The notes: generated from the letters alone by a model not told the origin. A stretch of DNA of 38,119 nucleotides from Micavibrio sp. (GCA_020718105.1 DYDA01000019.1:1-38119); one strand, 5' to 3'; counted from the stretch's first letter, positions 1 to 8,930 are shown. A program made the numbers and translations.

Positions 1-40
1 AATTTTGTCCATTATGCCAATTATTTCTGTAATTTCTCCT

Positions 41-162
41 CCCGTCATTGCGAGCGCGTGAAACGCGCGTGGCAACCCATCACCTAAACCTCCCACTAGA
101 ATCCCTATCTGCCCTTTCAGGAGATGGCTCGCCACGTCGGCTACGCCTCCTCGCGATGACGG
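41..162. repeat. Palindromic intergenic repeat (GTCATTGCGAG type)
   Basis: The outer arms CCGTCATTGCGAG (42-54) and CTCGCGATGACGG (150-162) are inverted repeats with one mismatch. Just inside them, CGTGGCAACCCATC (69-82 region) pairs with GATGGCTCGCCACG (123-136 region), 12 of 14. The element can therefore fold into one long cruciform or hairpin. Elements starting GTCATTGCGAG are scattered through intergenic regions of several bacterial groups and behave like small non-coding palindromic repeats or MITEs. No coding potential is seen. Confidence 0.65.
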
Positions 163-189
163 ATTAACTTGGCTACAGGGTTTCACGCA

Positions 190-213
190 AGAAGAAAGAA
201 GGGGCGTTCTTCT
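190..213 (-). terminator. Possible terminator after pntB
   Basis: A 7-bp inverted repeat, AGAAGAA (190-196) and TTCTTCT (207-213), lies about 105 bases past the pntB stop. Read on the minus strand it has a C-rich loop and a pyrimidine-rich tail. It would end the pnt transcript, but the T tract is not clean, so this is a weak call. The rest of 163-318 shows no gene. Confidence 0.3.
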
Positions 214-318
214 CTGTGGTGGTGACAAAAAGACGCAGGAAAAGGATATTAAACAAGCCAAAGCCCATAGTAAACCCTGATGAGGTAGAAAGCATCTTCC
301 GAAAAGGGAAGCCATGCT

Positions 319-1722
319 TTACGAAGCTTCTAACGCTTTCACGACGTCTTCGCACATTTTCTTGGCATCGCCGAAAAGCATCATCGTGTTGGGGCGGAAA
401 AACAGCTCATTCTCCACGCCCGCATAACCCGTTGCCATCGAGCGTTTGATGAACAAAACCGTCTTGGCTTTTTCCACGTCTAAAATTGGCATCCCATAAA
501 TGGCTGAGGTTGGATCGTTCTTAGCCGCAGGATTGGTGACATCGTTCGCGCCGATCACAAAAGCCACGTCAGTCATGCCAAAATCACGATTGATCTCATC
601 CAGCTCTAACACTTCATCGTACGGCACGTTGGCTTCGGCCAGCAGCACGTTCATATGGCCCGGCATACGTCCCGCAACGGGATGGATGGCATAACGCACT
701 TTGACGCCATTGGCTTTTAACTGATCCGCCATCTCACGCAGCGCGTGCTGGGCTTGCGCGACGGCCATGCCATAGCCGGGAACAATAATGACGCTGGAAG
801 CATTTTTCATGATAAAGGCCGCATCCTCGGCAGAGCCTGCCTTGACAGGACGATCCCCCGCGCCATGAACGCCCGCGCCCGCCGCCGCCGCATCGCTGCC
901 AAAGCCGCCAAGGATCACATTGAAGATGGAGCGGTTCATGCCTTTGCACATGATATAGGAAAGGATCGCGCCCGATGAACCAACAAGCGCGCCCGTGATA
1001 ATCAACAGCGGGTTTTCAAGCGTAAAGCCCGTGGCCGCCGCCGCCCATCCTGAATAGGAATTCAGCATCGAAATCACGACGGGCATATCCGCCCCGCCAA
1101 TCGGCAAGATAAGCAAGAAGCCCAGCAGCATCGTCACGCCAACAATGCTCCAAAACACGGTGACCGATTGCCCAAGCACCAGCGCAACGATCAAAAGGAG
1201 CGCCAAAACGCCAAGCCCCAAATTAACGTGGTGCTGAAAGGGAAACACGAGCGGCTTGCCGCCGATGATGCCTTGCAACTTGGCGAATGCAATGATCGAT
1301 CCGGTAAACGTGATCGCGCCAATCGCCACGCCAAGGCCAATTTCAATCAGGCTAGAGAGATGAATGCGTGAGCCTTCCATCATGCCGAAGGCTTCCGGCT
1401 GCATCATGGCCGCGCCCGCGACCAGCACAGCAGCAAGACCCACCAGCGAGTGAAACGCGGCGACCAGTTGGGGCAGAGCCGTCATCTTGATCTTTTGAGC
1501 CACCAACGCGCCAATCGCGCCGCCGATCACAAGGGCTATCGCAATCAGGCCATAGGACGTGACTTGCGGTAAAAGAAGCGTCGTGACAATGGCAATCGCC
1601 ATGCCGATCATACCGAATTTATTGCCCTGCTGCGCCGTTTCTGGCGAAGATAGCCCGCGCAACGCCAGAATAAACAAAACGCCCGACACCAAATAGGCCA
1701 TTGCGATTAAAGAAGTTGTCAT
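319..1722 (-). CDS. pntB: NAD(P) transhydrogenase subunit beta
   Basis: This is the membrane and NADP(H)-binding beta subunit of proton-translocating transhydrogenase. It transfers hydride from NADH to NADP+ using the proton gradient, in the inner membrane. The protein is 467 aa against 462 in E. coli. The N-terminal half is a run of hydrophobic helices. The C-terminal third has the dIII NADP-binding domain, with a VPGYGMAVAQAQ-type nucleotide loop and a HPVAGRMPGHMNVLLAEA stretch typical of PntB. An open frame extends upstream to 1809, but the family starts at MTTSLIAMAYL. The ATG at 1722 lies 4 bases past the pntAB stop, with an AAAAAGGG-like ribosome site inside the upstream gene, so I chose it. 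It is the last gene of the pnt operon. Confidence 0.95.
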   Translation of the reverse strand: MTTSLIAMAYLVSGVLFILALRGLSSPETAQQGNKFGMIGMAIAIVTTLLLPQVTSYGLIAIALVIGGAIGALVAQKIKMTALPQLVAAFHSLVGLAAVLVAGAAMMQPEAFGMMEGSRIHLSSLIEIGLGVAIGAITFTGSIIAFAKLQGIIGGKPLVFPFQHHVNLGLGVLALLLIVALVLGQSVTVFWSIVGVTMLLGFLLILPIGGADMPVVISMLNSYSGWAAAATGFTLENPLLIITGALVGSSGAILSYIMCKGMNRSIFNVILGGFGSDAAAAGAGVHGAGDRPVKAGSAEDAAFIMKNASSVIIVPGYGMAVAQAQHALREMADQLKANGVKVRYAIHPVAGRMPGHMNVLLAEANVPYDEVLELDEINRDFGMTDVAFVIGANDVTNPAAKNDPTSAIYGMPILDVEKAKTVLFIKRSMATGYAGVENELFFRPNTMMLFGDAKKMCEDVVKALEAS

Positions 1723-1726
1723 GACT

Positions 1727-2143
1727 TTACGACCCTTTTTTCTTATACATATGAAGCATGCGCCCCGTGACAATAAAGCCGCCAAAGATATTGATGGACG
1801 CCAAAACAACGGCCGCCAACCCCATCCATGCCGAAGGGGTCAGCTCTGGCAGGCCAGCGGCCACAAGCGCGCCAACAATAATGACCGAAGAAACGGCATT
1901 CGTCACAGCCATCAGTGGCGAATGCAACGCAGGCGTAACGCGCCAGACAACATAGTACCCGACAAAACAAGCAAGAACGAAAACCGTCAGACCCGTGATG
2001 AAAAACCCATGAGAGCCGCCCGCGCCTGCGCCGTTCAAGGCAAGATTTTGCGCTTGCGCCATCAGGGCGCTGGTGGCCTCGGCCAGCTTTTGTTGCTCTC
2101 CAGCCAACCGGCTTAATCCATCCAAGAGTGTTTGCTGTTCCAT
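1727..2143 (-). CDS. pntAB: NAD(P) transhydrogenase subunit alpha-2 (membrane part)
   Basis: This 138-aa protein is the separate membrane domain of the transhydrogenase alpha subunit, as in Rhodospirillum and other alphaproteobacteria where PntA is split. It has a Gln/Ala-rich soluble N-terminus of about 45 residues. Three or more membrane segments follow, including the conserved [13 protein letters not shown] proton-channel stretch (about residues 73-85) and an [13 protein letters not shown] segment near the C-terminus. A GGAAG-like ribosome site sits about 6 bases before the ATG. It is followed almost directly by pntB. A second open frame over the same DNA (1743-2180) is a shadow. Confidence 0.95.
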   Translation of the reverse strand: MEQQTLLDGLSRLAGEQQKLAEATSALMAQAQNLALNGAGAGGSHGFFITGLTVFVLACFVGYYVVWRVTPALHSPLMAVTNAVSSVIIVGALVAAGLPELTPSAWMGLAAVVLASINIFGGFIVTGRMLHMYKKKGS

Positions 2144-2222
2144 AGTTTCTTCCTAATCTTTGTGAAAGGGATGATGACACCCAATACGATCTTACAAATT
2201 CGGCGCGAAGAAGAGTAACGGT

Positions 2223-2702
2223 TTACTTTTTCGCAGGACTTGCCTTAGGGGCTGGCTCTGCCGGAACAATGATGTCGTCTGGCGCTGGCTCTTCCATGGG
2301 AATCACAATTTCCATCTTTTCTTGAAGCGCCGCAGGAGCCATCATCGTCGCAGGAGCGGGAACCGCCACAGGGGGCTGCGCCTGTCCAGAAGGCACCGCG
2401 CCAGAGGCCGCGCCACCATTTTCTGACGGCTGCGAGATGGTCAACATGCTTGGGGACACACCGTTGATTTGAACCACAGGGCCTTTACGCAACATCGAAA
2501 TCTCATGCGTCATGTTGTCATTACGCTCTTTTAAAAGCTCAACCCTCAACGACAACAAATTCATTGTCTCCTGAATTCGAACGATATACCCCGCAAAAAC
2601 GATAAAGAGAATAGCACAACAAATAACCGAAATGGCAAGACTTGTGATCCACTGCGTAATGGCATGATTGGGCATCGAGGGTGACATTTCATCGTTCGTC
2701 AT
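2223..2702 (-). CDS. Single-TM coiled-coil protein within the pnt operon
   Basis: I do not recognise the family of this 159-aa protein. It has a short polar N-terminus and one strong membrane segment at about residues 18-43. A probable coiled coil follows at about 44-75, containing RVELLKERNDNMTHEISMLR. The last ~80 residues are rich in Pro, Ala and acidic residues and end in a Lys-rich tail, probably outside the membrane and disordered. A strong GGGAGGA ribosome site precedes the ATG. It lies 27 bases after pntAA and 79 bases before pntAB, so it is almost certainly co-transcribed with them. Its position suggests a partner or assembly role for the transhydrogenase, but that is inference from context only. 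Confidence 0.8.
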   Translation of the reverse strand: MTNDEMSPSMPNHAITQWITSLAISVICCAILFIVFAGYIVRIQETMNLLSLRVELLKERNDNMTHEISMLRKGPVVQINGVSPSMLTISQPSENGGAASGAVPSGQAQPPVAVPAPATMMAPAALQEKMEIVIPMEEPAPDDIIVPAEPAPKASPAKK

Positions 2703-2729
2703 GGGGTATCCTCCCTTAAGTCAACGCGA

Positions 2730-3878
2730 TCAGATGGATTGGAACTGGGAATGTACGATGCCGCCGCCGCGCGTCAGGGTCACCGCTTTAACGATCTCAT
2801 CCTCCCAATTGATAGCCAAAGCGCCACCCGCTTTGGCCGACAACAGGGCCACATAGTTATACACGTTTCGCGCATACAAAGCCGAAGAATCGACGGCGAT
2901 GCGAGACGGCATATTCTTGTATCCGACGATCTTAACGCCATTGTAATCAACAACCGAGCCTGCTTCGCTCACCTCGCAATTGCCGCCTTGCTCAACGGCC
3001 AAATCAACAATGACACTGCCCGTTTTCATAGAGGCCACCATCTCCTTAGAAACCAGCTTAGGCGCGGCGCGTCCCGGAATAAGCGCCGTGCAAATAACGA
3101 TGTCCTGCTTTTTAATCGTTTCTGCCACCAAGGCCGCTTGCTGACGCTTATAGTCGTCGCTCATCTCCTTGGCATAGCCGCCAGAAGTTTCCGCTTGCTT
3201 CGTTTCCTCATTTTCAACCATCACGAACGTCGCGCCAAGGCTTTGCACCTGTTCCTTGGCCACAGGGCGCACATCGGTCGCCGACACAATAGCGCCAAGA
3301 CGACGCGCCGTCGCAATCGCTTGAAGCCCCGCCACGCCCGCGCCCATAACAAAAACACGCGCCGGAGGCACAGTCCCCGCCGCCGTCATCATCATGGGAA
3401 AAGCGCGGCCAAAGACGGAAGCCGCATCCAAAACAGCCTTATAACCAACTAAATTGGACTGACTAGAGAGAACATCCATGCTTTGCGCGCGCGTGATGCG
3501 TGGCATCAACTCCATCGCCATCGCGGTGACGTTCTTGGCGGCGTAGGTCTTAAGTTCCTCTCGCGCTGCATAGGGATTCAACATCGCAATAAGCAAAGCA
3601 CCATCGGGAAGCGCCGCAATTTCATCAAGGCCCTCACCCGCGCTCATGGGACGCTGAACTTTCAGGACAATGTCCGCGCCCTGCATGGCGCCTTGCGCCG
3701 AAGACGCGACAGCCGCGCCCGCCGCAACATAAGCTTCATCAAGATAAGACGATTCAATGCCACAGCCCGTTTCGATCACAACGTCATAGCCCAACGCCTT
3801 AAACCTTTTGACGGTATCAGGCGTAGCGGCAACGCGCATTTCAAGAGGGCGACGCTCTTTAAGAACAGCAATTTTCAT
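2730..3878 (-). CDS. pntAA: NAD(P) transhydrogenase subunit alpha-1 (NAD-binding)
   Basis: This is the soluble NAD(H)-binding dI domain of proton-translocating transhydrogenase, about 382 aa. It begins MKIAVLKERR and contains the alanine-dehydrogenase/PNT features: RVAATPDTVKR near the N-terminus, a SSQSNLVGYKAV segment, a Rossmann loop VMGAGVAGLQAI around residue 175, and the RQQAALVAETIKKQDIVICTALIPG stretch in two parts. It lacks the membrane helices, which pntAB supplies. An upstream ATG at 3887 would add MVV. I prefer 3878 because the family starts MKI, but neither start has a clear ribosome site. It is the first gene of the pnt operon. Confidence 0.93.
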   Translation of the reverse strand: MKIAVLKERRPLEMRVAATPDTVKRFKALGYDVVIETGCGIESSYLDEAYVAAGAAVASSAQGAMQGADIVLKVQRPMSAGEGLDEIAALPDGALLIAMLNPYAAREELKTYAAKNVTAMAMELMPRITRAQSMDVLSSQSNLVGYKAVLDAASVFGRAFPMMMTAAGTVPPARVFVMGAGVAGLQAIATARRLGAIVSATDVRPVAKEQVQSLGATFVMVENEETKQAETSGGYAKEMSDDYKRQQAALVAETIKKQDIVICTALIPGRAAPKLVSKEMVASMKTGSVIVDLAVEQGGNCEVSEAGSVVDYNGVKIVGYKNMPSRIAVDSSALYARNVYNYVALLSAKAGGALAINWEDEIVKAVTLTRGGGIVHSQFQSI

Positions 3879-4041
3879 GACAACCATAGGTGAAGACAGG
3901 ACGGAATCAGGAGTCTATCCTTAACTTGCCCTATTTCCCAACGACTGTGAAGGGGTTTGTCACTGAGGCGTCACTTAGCCATAACAAACAAAAACGGCTC
4001 TTGCGCAAAAAGGGATTCGGGGTGAATAGCCCCCTTCCCGC

Positions 4042-4599
4042 TTAAAGCACCCGTCTAACTTCTTGGACTTCGGGGATAAAATGGCGGAGCATCTGCTCAA
4101 TGCCAACTTTCAGCGTCGCGGTTGCGCTGGGACAACCGGCGCAAGCGCCCTTCAGACGCAGATAGACGATGCCGTCCTCATACCGCTCAAACGCGACATC
4201 GCCGCCGTCTTGCGCGATTGCAGGGCGGATACGCAAATCAAGAAGCTCATTAATCTGGCGAACGACATCGCTGTCTTCGGCATTGGCCTGCGTCAATCTA
4301 GCGGCAGGCGCGTCGTCAAGGATCACGGGGCGGCTTTCAGTGAAATGATCCATAATCGCGGCAAGCAGCGCAGGACGCAAAACAGGCCACGCGGCTCCAC
4401 CCGCTTTGCGCGTGATACTGATAAAATCTGTCCCCAGAAAAACGGAAGCCACGCCCCCCGTGGCAAACAAAGCCTGAGCGAGCGGAGAGAGAGCGGCTTT
4501 TTCCTCGCTATCAATATCAATTGGATTGTGAACCACAAGCCGAGAGGGCAGGAACTTCATGGTATCAGGGTTGGGCGTATCTTCGGTTTGGATAAACAT
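4042..4599 (-). CDS. Nfu/NifU-type Fe-S cluster scaffold
   Basis: This 185-aa protein carries Fe-S clusters to client enzymes in the cytoplasm. Residues 1-90 form the Nfu N-terminal domain, starting MFIQTEDTPNPDTMKFLPS, the hallmark of the mitochondrial and alphaproteobacterial Nfu1 type. Residues about 112-185 form the NifU C-terminal domain, with RPAIAQDGGDV and the cluster-binding CAGC (Cys153, Cys156). Length and domain order fit the family. An AAGGAT ribosome site lies about 12 bases upstream. A 163-base gap without a gene separates it from pntAA; I see no clear terminator in that gap. Confidence 0.93.
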   Translation of the reverse strand: MFIQTEDTPNPDTMKFLPSRLVVHNPIDIDSEEKAALSPLAQALFATGGVASVFLGTDFISITRKAGGAAWPVLRPALLAAIMDHFTESRPVILDDAPAARLTQANAEDSDVVRQINELLDLRIRPAIAQDGGDVAFERYEDGIVYLRLKGACAGCPSATATLKVGIEQMLRHFIPEVQEVRRVL

Positions 4600-4622
4600 G
4601 AAAAGAGTGATCCTTAAGTCGG

Positions 4623-5156
4623 TTAGTCGTGATGACGCACGGCATCGGCGGCATGAGCATCGTGAAGCGCATTCATAAGATGGGAATGAAAGTGATAGGG
4701 ATTGGCAACATGATCGATGGGAGAAATGCCGCCCCCTGTGCCTTTGACCATCAACGTACCAAAGCCCAAAAGACGCCCTCCGATGGATTGTTCAATCGTT
4801 GCGCCTTCAACCTTGGTCATCATCAATTCATAGCTTGTTGTCGCAATAAAGCCGTGTTTGGCAATAACGCGCTGATCCGTGATCACAAGCTCGGTCGATA
4901 TTTGCCGGATATAGGAGGCTATAAGTTGGAAAGCGCCAAGAGCGATAAGACCAGCGGAAACGTAACTCACTGCTGGCAAAATCATGGCCGCTATGGAATC
5001 ACCTAAAAACGCCTTAACGGGTAAAGGCGCAAACCGCCCCACCAAAAAACCCAGAAGCGTGATGGTGATGCCCATCTTATAAATAATCCAGTGCAACTGC
5101 GTTTCATAAAGGATGGTTTCGTTCGGTTGCATCGCACGTTTAACATAGGCTCCCAT
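4623..5156 (-). CDS. PH-domain (DUF304-like) membrane protein
   Basis: This 177-aa protein has two or three membrane segments in its first half (about residues 25-47 and 58-85). A bacterial PH domain follows, with the typical strand ELVITDQRVIAKHG (about 90-103), then KVEGATIEQSIGGRLLGFGTLMV in two halves and a KGTGG turn. Such YdbS/DUF304 proteins are membrane anchored, with unknown ligands. The C-terminus is His-rich (HFHSHL, HDAHAADAVRHHD), which is unusual and could bind metal. An AGGAG site sits 9 bases before the ATG. It is tightly placed between trxB and the Nfu gene. Confidence 0.85.
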   Translation of the reverse strand: MGAYVKRAMQPNETILYETQLHWIIYKMGITITLLGFLVGRFAPLPVKAFLGDSIAAMILPAVSYVSAGLIALGAFQLIASYIRQISTELVITDQRVIAKHGFIATTSYELMMTKVEGATIEQSIGGRLLGFGTLMVKGTGGGISPIDHVANPYHFHSHLMNALHDAHAADAVRHHD

Positions 5157-5173
5157 GACGCTTGCTCCTTTTG

Positions 5174-6121
5174 TTATTCTTCTAACGATGCTAGATATTT
5201 TTCAACTTCCAACGCCGCCATGCACCCCATGCCCGCCGCTGTGACGGCCTGCCTGTAACGCTTATCCTTGACATCGCCCGCAGCAAAAACGCCCGCTATA
5301 GACGTTGCTGTTGAATCCGGCGCGGTCAAAAGATAGCCCTCGTCATCCATAGGCAATTGGCCTTTGAAGATTGCTGTCGCTGGCGCATGACCAATAGCGA
5401 TAAAGACTCCGTCAACGTCAAGCTCTGTTATAGCGCCCGTTTTCACATGAGAAACAGCCAAGCCTGTCACACCGCGCACAGGTTGTTCAATGCCCTTAAT
5501 CGATTGAACAACACTATCCCATAAGACGGTGATTTTAGGATTCTTGGCGATACGGTCATGCAGGATTTTTTCGCCACGAAAGGCATCTCTGCGATGGATC
5601 ATCGTGACATGACTGGCAAGCCCTGCCAGATAAAGGGCTTCCTCCATCGCTGTGTTACCGCCGCCAACAACAGCAACCTTCTTGCCACGATAAAAGAAAC
5701 CATCGCACGTCGCACAACCCGACACGCCATAACCTTGAAAATGCTTTTCCGCCTCAAGACCAAGCCAGCGCGCCTGAGCACCCGTAGCGATCACGACGGA
5801 ATCCGCCGTATAAACCGTTCCTGAATCACCAACGCACCGGATGGGTCTTTGATCAAAGGCCACCTCAACGATAACGTCCTGCACCAAGCTTGCCCCAACG
5901 CGCTGCGCTTGCGCGGCCATGAACTCCATAAGTTGAGGGCCAGCGATGGGTTCTGCAAAACCAGGATAATTTTCAACATCGGTTGTGATCGTCAGCTGGC
6001 CGCCCGGTTGCATGCCTTGGACAAGAACGGGGGCAAGATTGGCCCGCGCCGCATAAATGGCCGCCGTATAACCGGCTGGCCCCGCGCCAATAATCAAGAC
6101 TTTTGTATGCTGTGTGGCCAT
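5174..6121 (-). CDS. trxB: Thioredoxin reductase
   Basis: This 315-aa FAD enzyme reduces thioredoxin with NADPH in the cytoplasm. An FAD Rossmann motif GAGPAGYTAAIYAARA lies near residue 12. The redox-active Cys pair is CATC (Cys136 and Cys139), followed by the NADPH-binding GGGNTAMEEA and a C-terminal FAD motif GVFAAGDVKDKRYRQAV. The length matches low-molecular-weight TrxB. An AAGGA site lies upstream of the ATG. It is followed 17 bases later by the PH-domain gene. Confidence 0.96.
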   Translation of the reverse strand: MATQHTKVLIIGAGPAGYTAAIYAARANLAPVLVQGMQPGGQLTITTDVENYPGFAEPIAGPQLMEFMAAQAQRVGASLVQDVIVEVAFDQRPIRCVGDSGTVYTADSVVIATGAQARWLGLEAEKHFQGYGVSGCATCDGFFYRGKKVAVVGGGNTAMEEALYLAGLASHVTMIHRRDAFRGEKILHDRIAKNPKITVLWDSVVQSIKGIEQPVRGVTGLAVSHVKTGAITELDVDGVFIAIGHAPATAIFKGQLPMDDEGYLLTAPDSTATSIAGVFAAGDVKDKRYRQAVTAAGMGCMAALEVEKYLASLEE

Positions 6122-6248
6122 AGGTATCTTTCCTTAAGAAAAAAGAGGAGCCAAGTTAAGCACAGCCCCCACCCCATAACAAATGCCATACAGGTTCTTT
6201 TTAGGCTACTGAAAAAGAAAAACCGTTACATCTATTACAGAACGGCCT

Positions 6249-7235
6249 TTACGCCGCAGGATGGGTTTGTGTGTGCCGATGCCATGCGAGAGCGGATTCA
6301 ACGATTTCGTCCAGATTATAGCGTGGGCTCCACCCCAGCTTTTCACGGGCGCGAGCAGCGTTCGCCACGAGCATCGGCGGATCGCCTGCGCGGCGCGAAT
6401 GACGGCTTTGAGGAATGGAATGGCCAAGGGCACGCTCGGCCGCCTGCACGACTTCCAAAACCGTTGAGCCTGTCCCCGTCCCCAAATTGCAAGCGTCTGT
6501 CTCACCACCCGTCGCCAAATAGTCAAGCGCGGCCAGATGCGCCGCCGCCAGATCCAGCACATGAATATAATCACGCAACGCCGTTCCATCACGCGTGGGA
6601 TAATCTGAGCCAAACAGCTTCACCTCATCCTTCACACCAAGCCCCGCAAGCAGCACATTAGGGATCAAATGCGTTTCAGGATCGTGTGCCTCGCCAATGC
6701 CTTCCTCTAGCGGCGCAGCGCCAGCGGCATTGAAATAGCGCAAGGCAAGCGAACGCATCCCCTGCCCTTCCAGAGAACGCAAATGTTTCTCAGCCAGCAG
6801 CTTGGCCTCGCCATAGGGATTGATCGGGTTTTGCGGATGATCCTCGGCAATCGGCGCGTCACTGACAGGCGTGCCATACACCGCCGCTGTCGAAGAAAAC
6901 ACAACGCGCTTCACGCCCCCCGCGCACAGCGCATCAAAGAGCCTTTGCGCTTTGTGATAATTGTTCTCGATATATTTGGCAGGATTCGCAACCGATTCGC
7001 CCACTTCGATAAAAGCGGCGAAGTGAATCACAGCCTCTGGCTTATGCTCGGCGCACACCCGCACCACCAGATCCGAATCACCAATGTCGCCCTTCACAAG
7101 CGGGCCATACTTAACCGCCCACGCATGGCCGTTAACCATACTATCCAAGACGATGGGTTCATGCCCCGCCTTTTTCAAAGCAAACGCCGTATGGGAACCG
7201 ATATAGCCCGCACCGCCCGTAACCAAGACTTTCAT
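6249..7235 (-). CDS. galE: UDP-glucose 4-epimerase
   Basis: This 328-aa short-chain dehydrogenase interconverts UDP-glucose and UDP-galactose for surface polysaccharides. It has the NAD motif GGAGYIGS (residues 7-14), the catalytic Ser/Thr of FSSTAAVYG (about 113-121) and the catalytic YGEAK (Tyr141, Lys145). The downstream NLGTGTGSTVLEV and RAGDPPMLVA blocks are typical of GalE. An AAGGAT site lies 8 bases from the ATG. It is transcribed away from the LOG gene, with which it shares a divergent promoter region. galU is encoded 4 kb away on the other strand and supplies the UDP-glucose substrate. Confidence 0.95.
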   Translation of the reverse strand: MKVLVTGGAGYIGSHTAFALKKAGHEPIVLDSMVNGHAWAVKYGPLVKGDIGDSDLVVRVCAEHKPEAVIHFAAFIEVGESVANPAKYIENNYHKAQRLFDALCAGGVKRVVFSSTAAVYGTPVSDAPIAEDHPQNPINPYGEAKLLAEKHLRSLEGQGMRSLALRYFNAAGAAPLEEGIGEAHDPETHLIPNVLLAGLGVKDEVKLFGSDYPTRDGTALRDYIHVLDLAAAHLAALDYLATGGETDACNLGTGTGSTVLEVVQAAERALGHSIPQSRHSRRAGDPPMLVANAARAREKLGWSPRYNLDEIVESALAWHRHTQTHPAA

Positions 7236-7254
7236 GAAATATCCTTTTTAAGTT

Positions 7255-7263
7255 TTATCCACA
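7255..7263 (+). promoter_or_regulatory. Perfect DnaA-box consensus
   Basis: TTATCCACA, the consensus DnaA-binding nonamer, stands alone in the galE/LOG divergent region, 20 bases upstream of galE. A single box can be chance, so functional confidence is low. Confidence 0.3.
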
Positions 7264-7268
7264 CCTTT

Positions 7269-7298
7269 TTGACATAAAAAATTTATGAAACCATTAAT
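7269..7298 (+). promoter_or_regulatory. Candidate promoter for the LOG gene
   Basis: A perfect -35 TTGACA (7269-7274) is followed after 18 bases by ATTAAT (7293-7298), 4 of 6 to the -10 consensus. It is oriented toward the plus-strand LOG gene at 7347. It lies in an A/T-rich intergenic stretch. Confidence 0.45.
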
Positions 7299-7346
7299 GA
7301 ACCTTTTCATTTCGGCGGCGATAAGGTTTACTCTAACAAGAAGTTT

Positions 7347-8930
7347 ATGAAATGGTTTATTTTTATGTCAGGTTCACGCATGACTCATCCGATTGATTCA
7401 TCATCCCCCTATATGCCCTTTCTTTATGATTTGCCTACCAATTCTGTCGGTCGCTTGACCCCCTCCACCATGATGCGAAGCCTTGGGGCCAGGGCTCTTC
7501 GTTGGCAGCTTGAGAAAAAACCTTTTATCGCAGTCTATAGCGGCTCTCGCACAGGGAAATCGCCGAACCACATGGCTGTTGCCAAAGAACTAGGCCAGTC
7601 AATTGAAAACGTAGAAGGCGTCGCCGTCACAGGGGGAACATCTCCAGGGCTTATGGGCGCTGTCTTAAATGAATGCTCTCGGCAAGTTTGTTTTATCCCC
7701 AAGCTTTTTGCGTCAAGAACAGGCGCGGGCGTGGCTATCGAAGACGTTCACGCCCATGCGGTCAATCACGTCGTCCCCGATTTTTGGGAACGCAAGACGG
7801 CGATGACCCTCATCGCTGATGCCGGTTTTATCGTCCTGCCGGGAGGCTATGGTTCTTTGGATGAAGCCTTTGAATCGTTGATCTTTGCGGCGCGTACCAA
7901 CAGGCGCGTCACTTTTGTCAACCCTAACGGCTATTGGGACAGCACCCTATCCTTATTTTCCTCCTTTGCAAAACAAGGCTTGATGCCACCCGAATACCTA
8001 AACTGCATTTCCAGCGCTCCTGACGCTTCAACGGCTGTTGAGGGACTTCTTCAGCACCAACAAGCCAACGCAAAAAACACACTGACACCGCAGAAAAAAG
8101 CCATCGCGACGACAAGTCTGCGAAATTTTTTTGAAACGAATCCTCAAAAGCTGCCTAACGCGATTTTTTCCTTTATTGGAAAAGCCCCACGTATTGGTCT
8201 TATTGCCTCTGGCAATATCGGCAAAGAGGAAGCCGATTTCAATCTGTCTCAAAGAACCTATCGCTCTCGCTTTGTTGATAATACGACCATGATTGCGCGC
8301 CAATTTGTCAAGGCAGGCGCAGCGTTGGTTCTTATGGGGGATCGTCGCGGCCTTCGCGCCAGAATGGCACAAGCGGCTTTAGAAGCAGGCGGCAAAGTGA
8401 TCTGGCTTCAAAGAAATCCAACGCGCCTGCCTTTGAATATAAGGCGGCTTAATGAGCAGGAAATGCAAATTGATGTACCGCGTTATTTCGAAAGAGCGCG
8501 GCTTTTCGCAACCATCGTTCAAGGCCAATGCATTATCGCAGGCGGCATTCACACCGCCAACGAAGCGCTTTCGCATGTCACGCGCAACCAAACAGGGCAT
8601 GGCGATTATTGCGACGTTGTTCCACACTGCCGCGATATGGGGCGCCCCCGCATGGTTGCCCATGCCTATGACCCACACCTTGATGATAACGGGCTTCGTT
8701 TATGGGAGCCCTTAGCCAAGCAAGTCTGGCACTGTGCCAACGAAGGCTTTATCAATAAAAAAGACTTAGGCCTGTTGCTCTTTCACAGACGCGCTGAATC
8801 GATCACAGGAAATGTTATGAGTGGCCTTGGCCATCAGCCGGATTTTCTGGTTGAGCTTTCCAAAATGGGAAAACAAAGAAGCCCTTCTTCCACCCCTGTA
8901 CCTTGCGCCCCAAAACCAACTCTAGGATGA
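7347..8930 (+). CDS. Double LOG/Rossmann-fold nucleotide-binding protein
   Basis: In this 527-aa protein, residues about 55-235 form a LOG-family domain. The nucleotide-binding loop IAVYSGSRTGKSP comes first, then VTGGTSPGLMGAV, WERK (Arg149, Lys150) and the signature PGGYGSLDE (165-173). LOG enzymes cleave the N-glycosidic bond of nucleoside 5'-monophosphates, and E. coli PpnN is a large relative. Residues about 280-440 look like a second, degenerate copy: IGLIASGNIGKEEADF, GAALVLMGDRRGLRARMAQAALEAGG, and no PGG signature. Starts at 7365 and 7380 are possible, and no strong ribosome site separates them. It is followed by a 5'-nucleotidase, suggesting joint nucleotide breakdown. Confidence 0.8.
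   Translation: MKWFIFMSGSRMTHPIDSSSPYMPFLYDLPTNSVGRLTPSTMMRSLGARALRWQLEKKPFIAVYSGSRTGKSPNHMAVAKELGQSIENVEGVAVTGGTSPGLMGAVLNECSRQVCFIPKLFASRTGAGVAIEDVHAHAVNHVVPDFWERKTAMTLIADAGFIVLPGGYGSLDEAFESLIFAARTNRRVTFVNPNGYWDSTLSLFSSFAKQGLMPPEYLNCISSAPDASTAVEGLLQHQQANAKNTLTPQKKAIATTSLRNFFETNPQKLPNAIFSFIGKAPRIGLIASGNIGKEEADFNLSQRTYRSRFVDNTTMIARQFVKAGAALVLMGDRRGLRARMAQAALEAGGKVIWLQRNPTRLPLNIRRLNEQEMQIDVPRYFERARLFATIVQGQCIIAGGIHTANEALSHVTRNQTGHGDYCDVVPHCRDMGRPRMVAHAYDPHLDDNGLRLWEPLAKQVWHCANEGFINKKDLGLLLFHRRAESITGNVMSGLGHQPDFLVELSKMGKQRSPSSTPVPCAPKPTLG

Noticed and set aside
2739-3893. Plus-strand ORFs of 237 and 136 codons
   Set aside because: They are mirror frames of pntAA, rich in Arg and His with no motif.
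6195-6219. A/T-only hairpin between galE and trxB
   Set aside because: The 8-bp stem is T/A-only with a 9-base loop and too weak to call a terminator.
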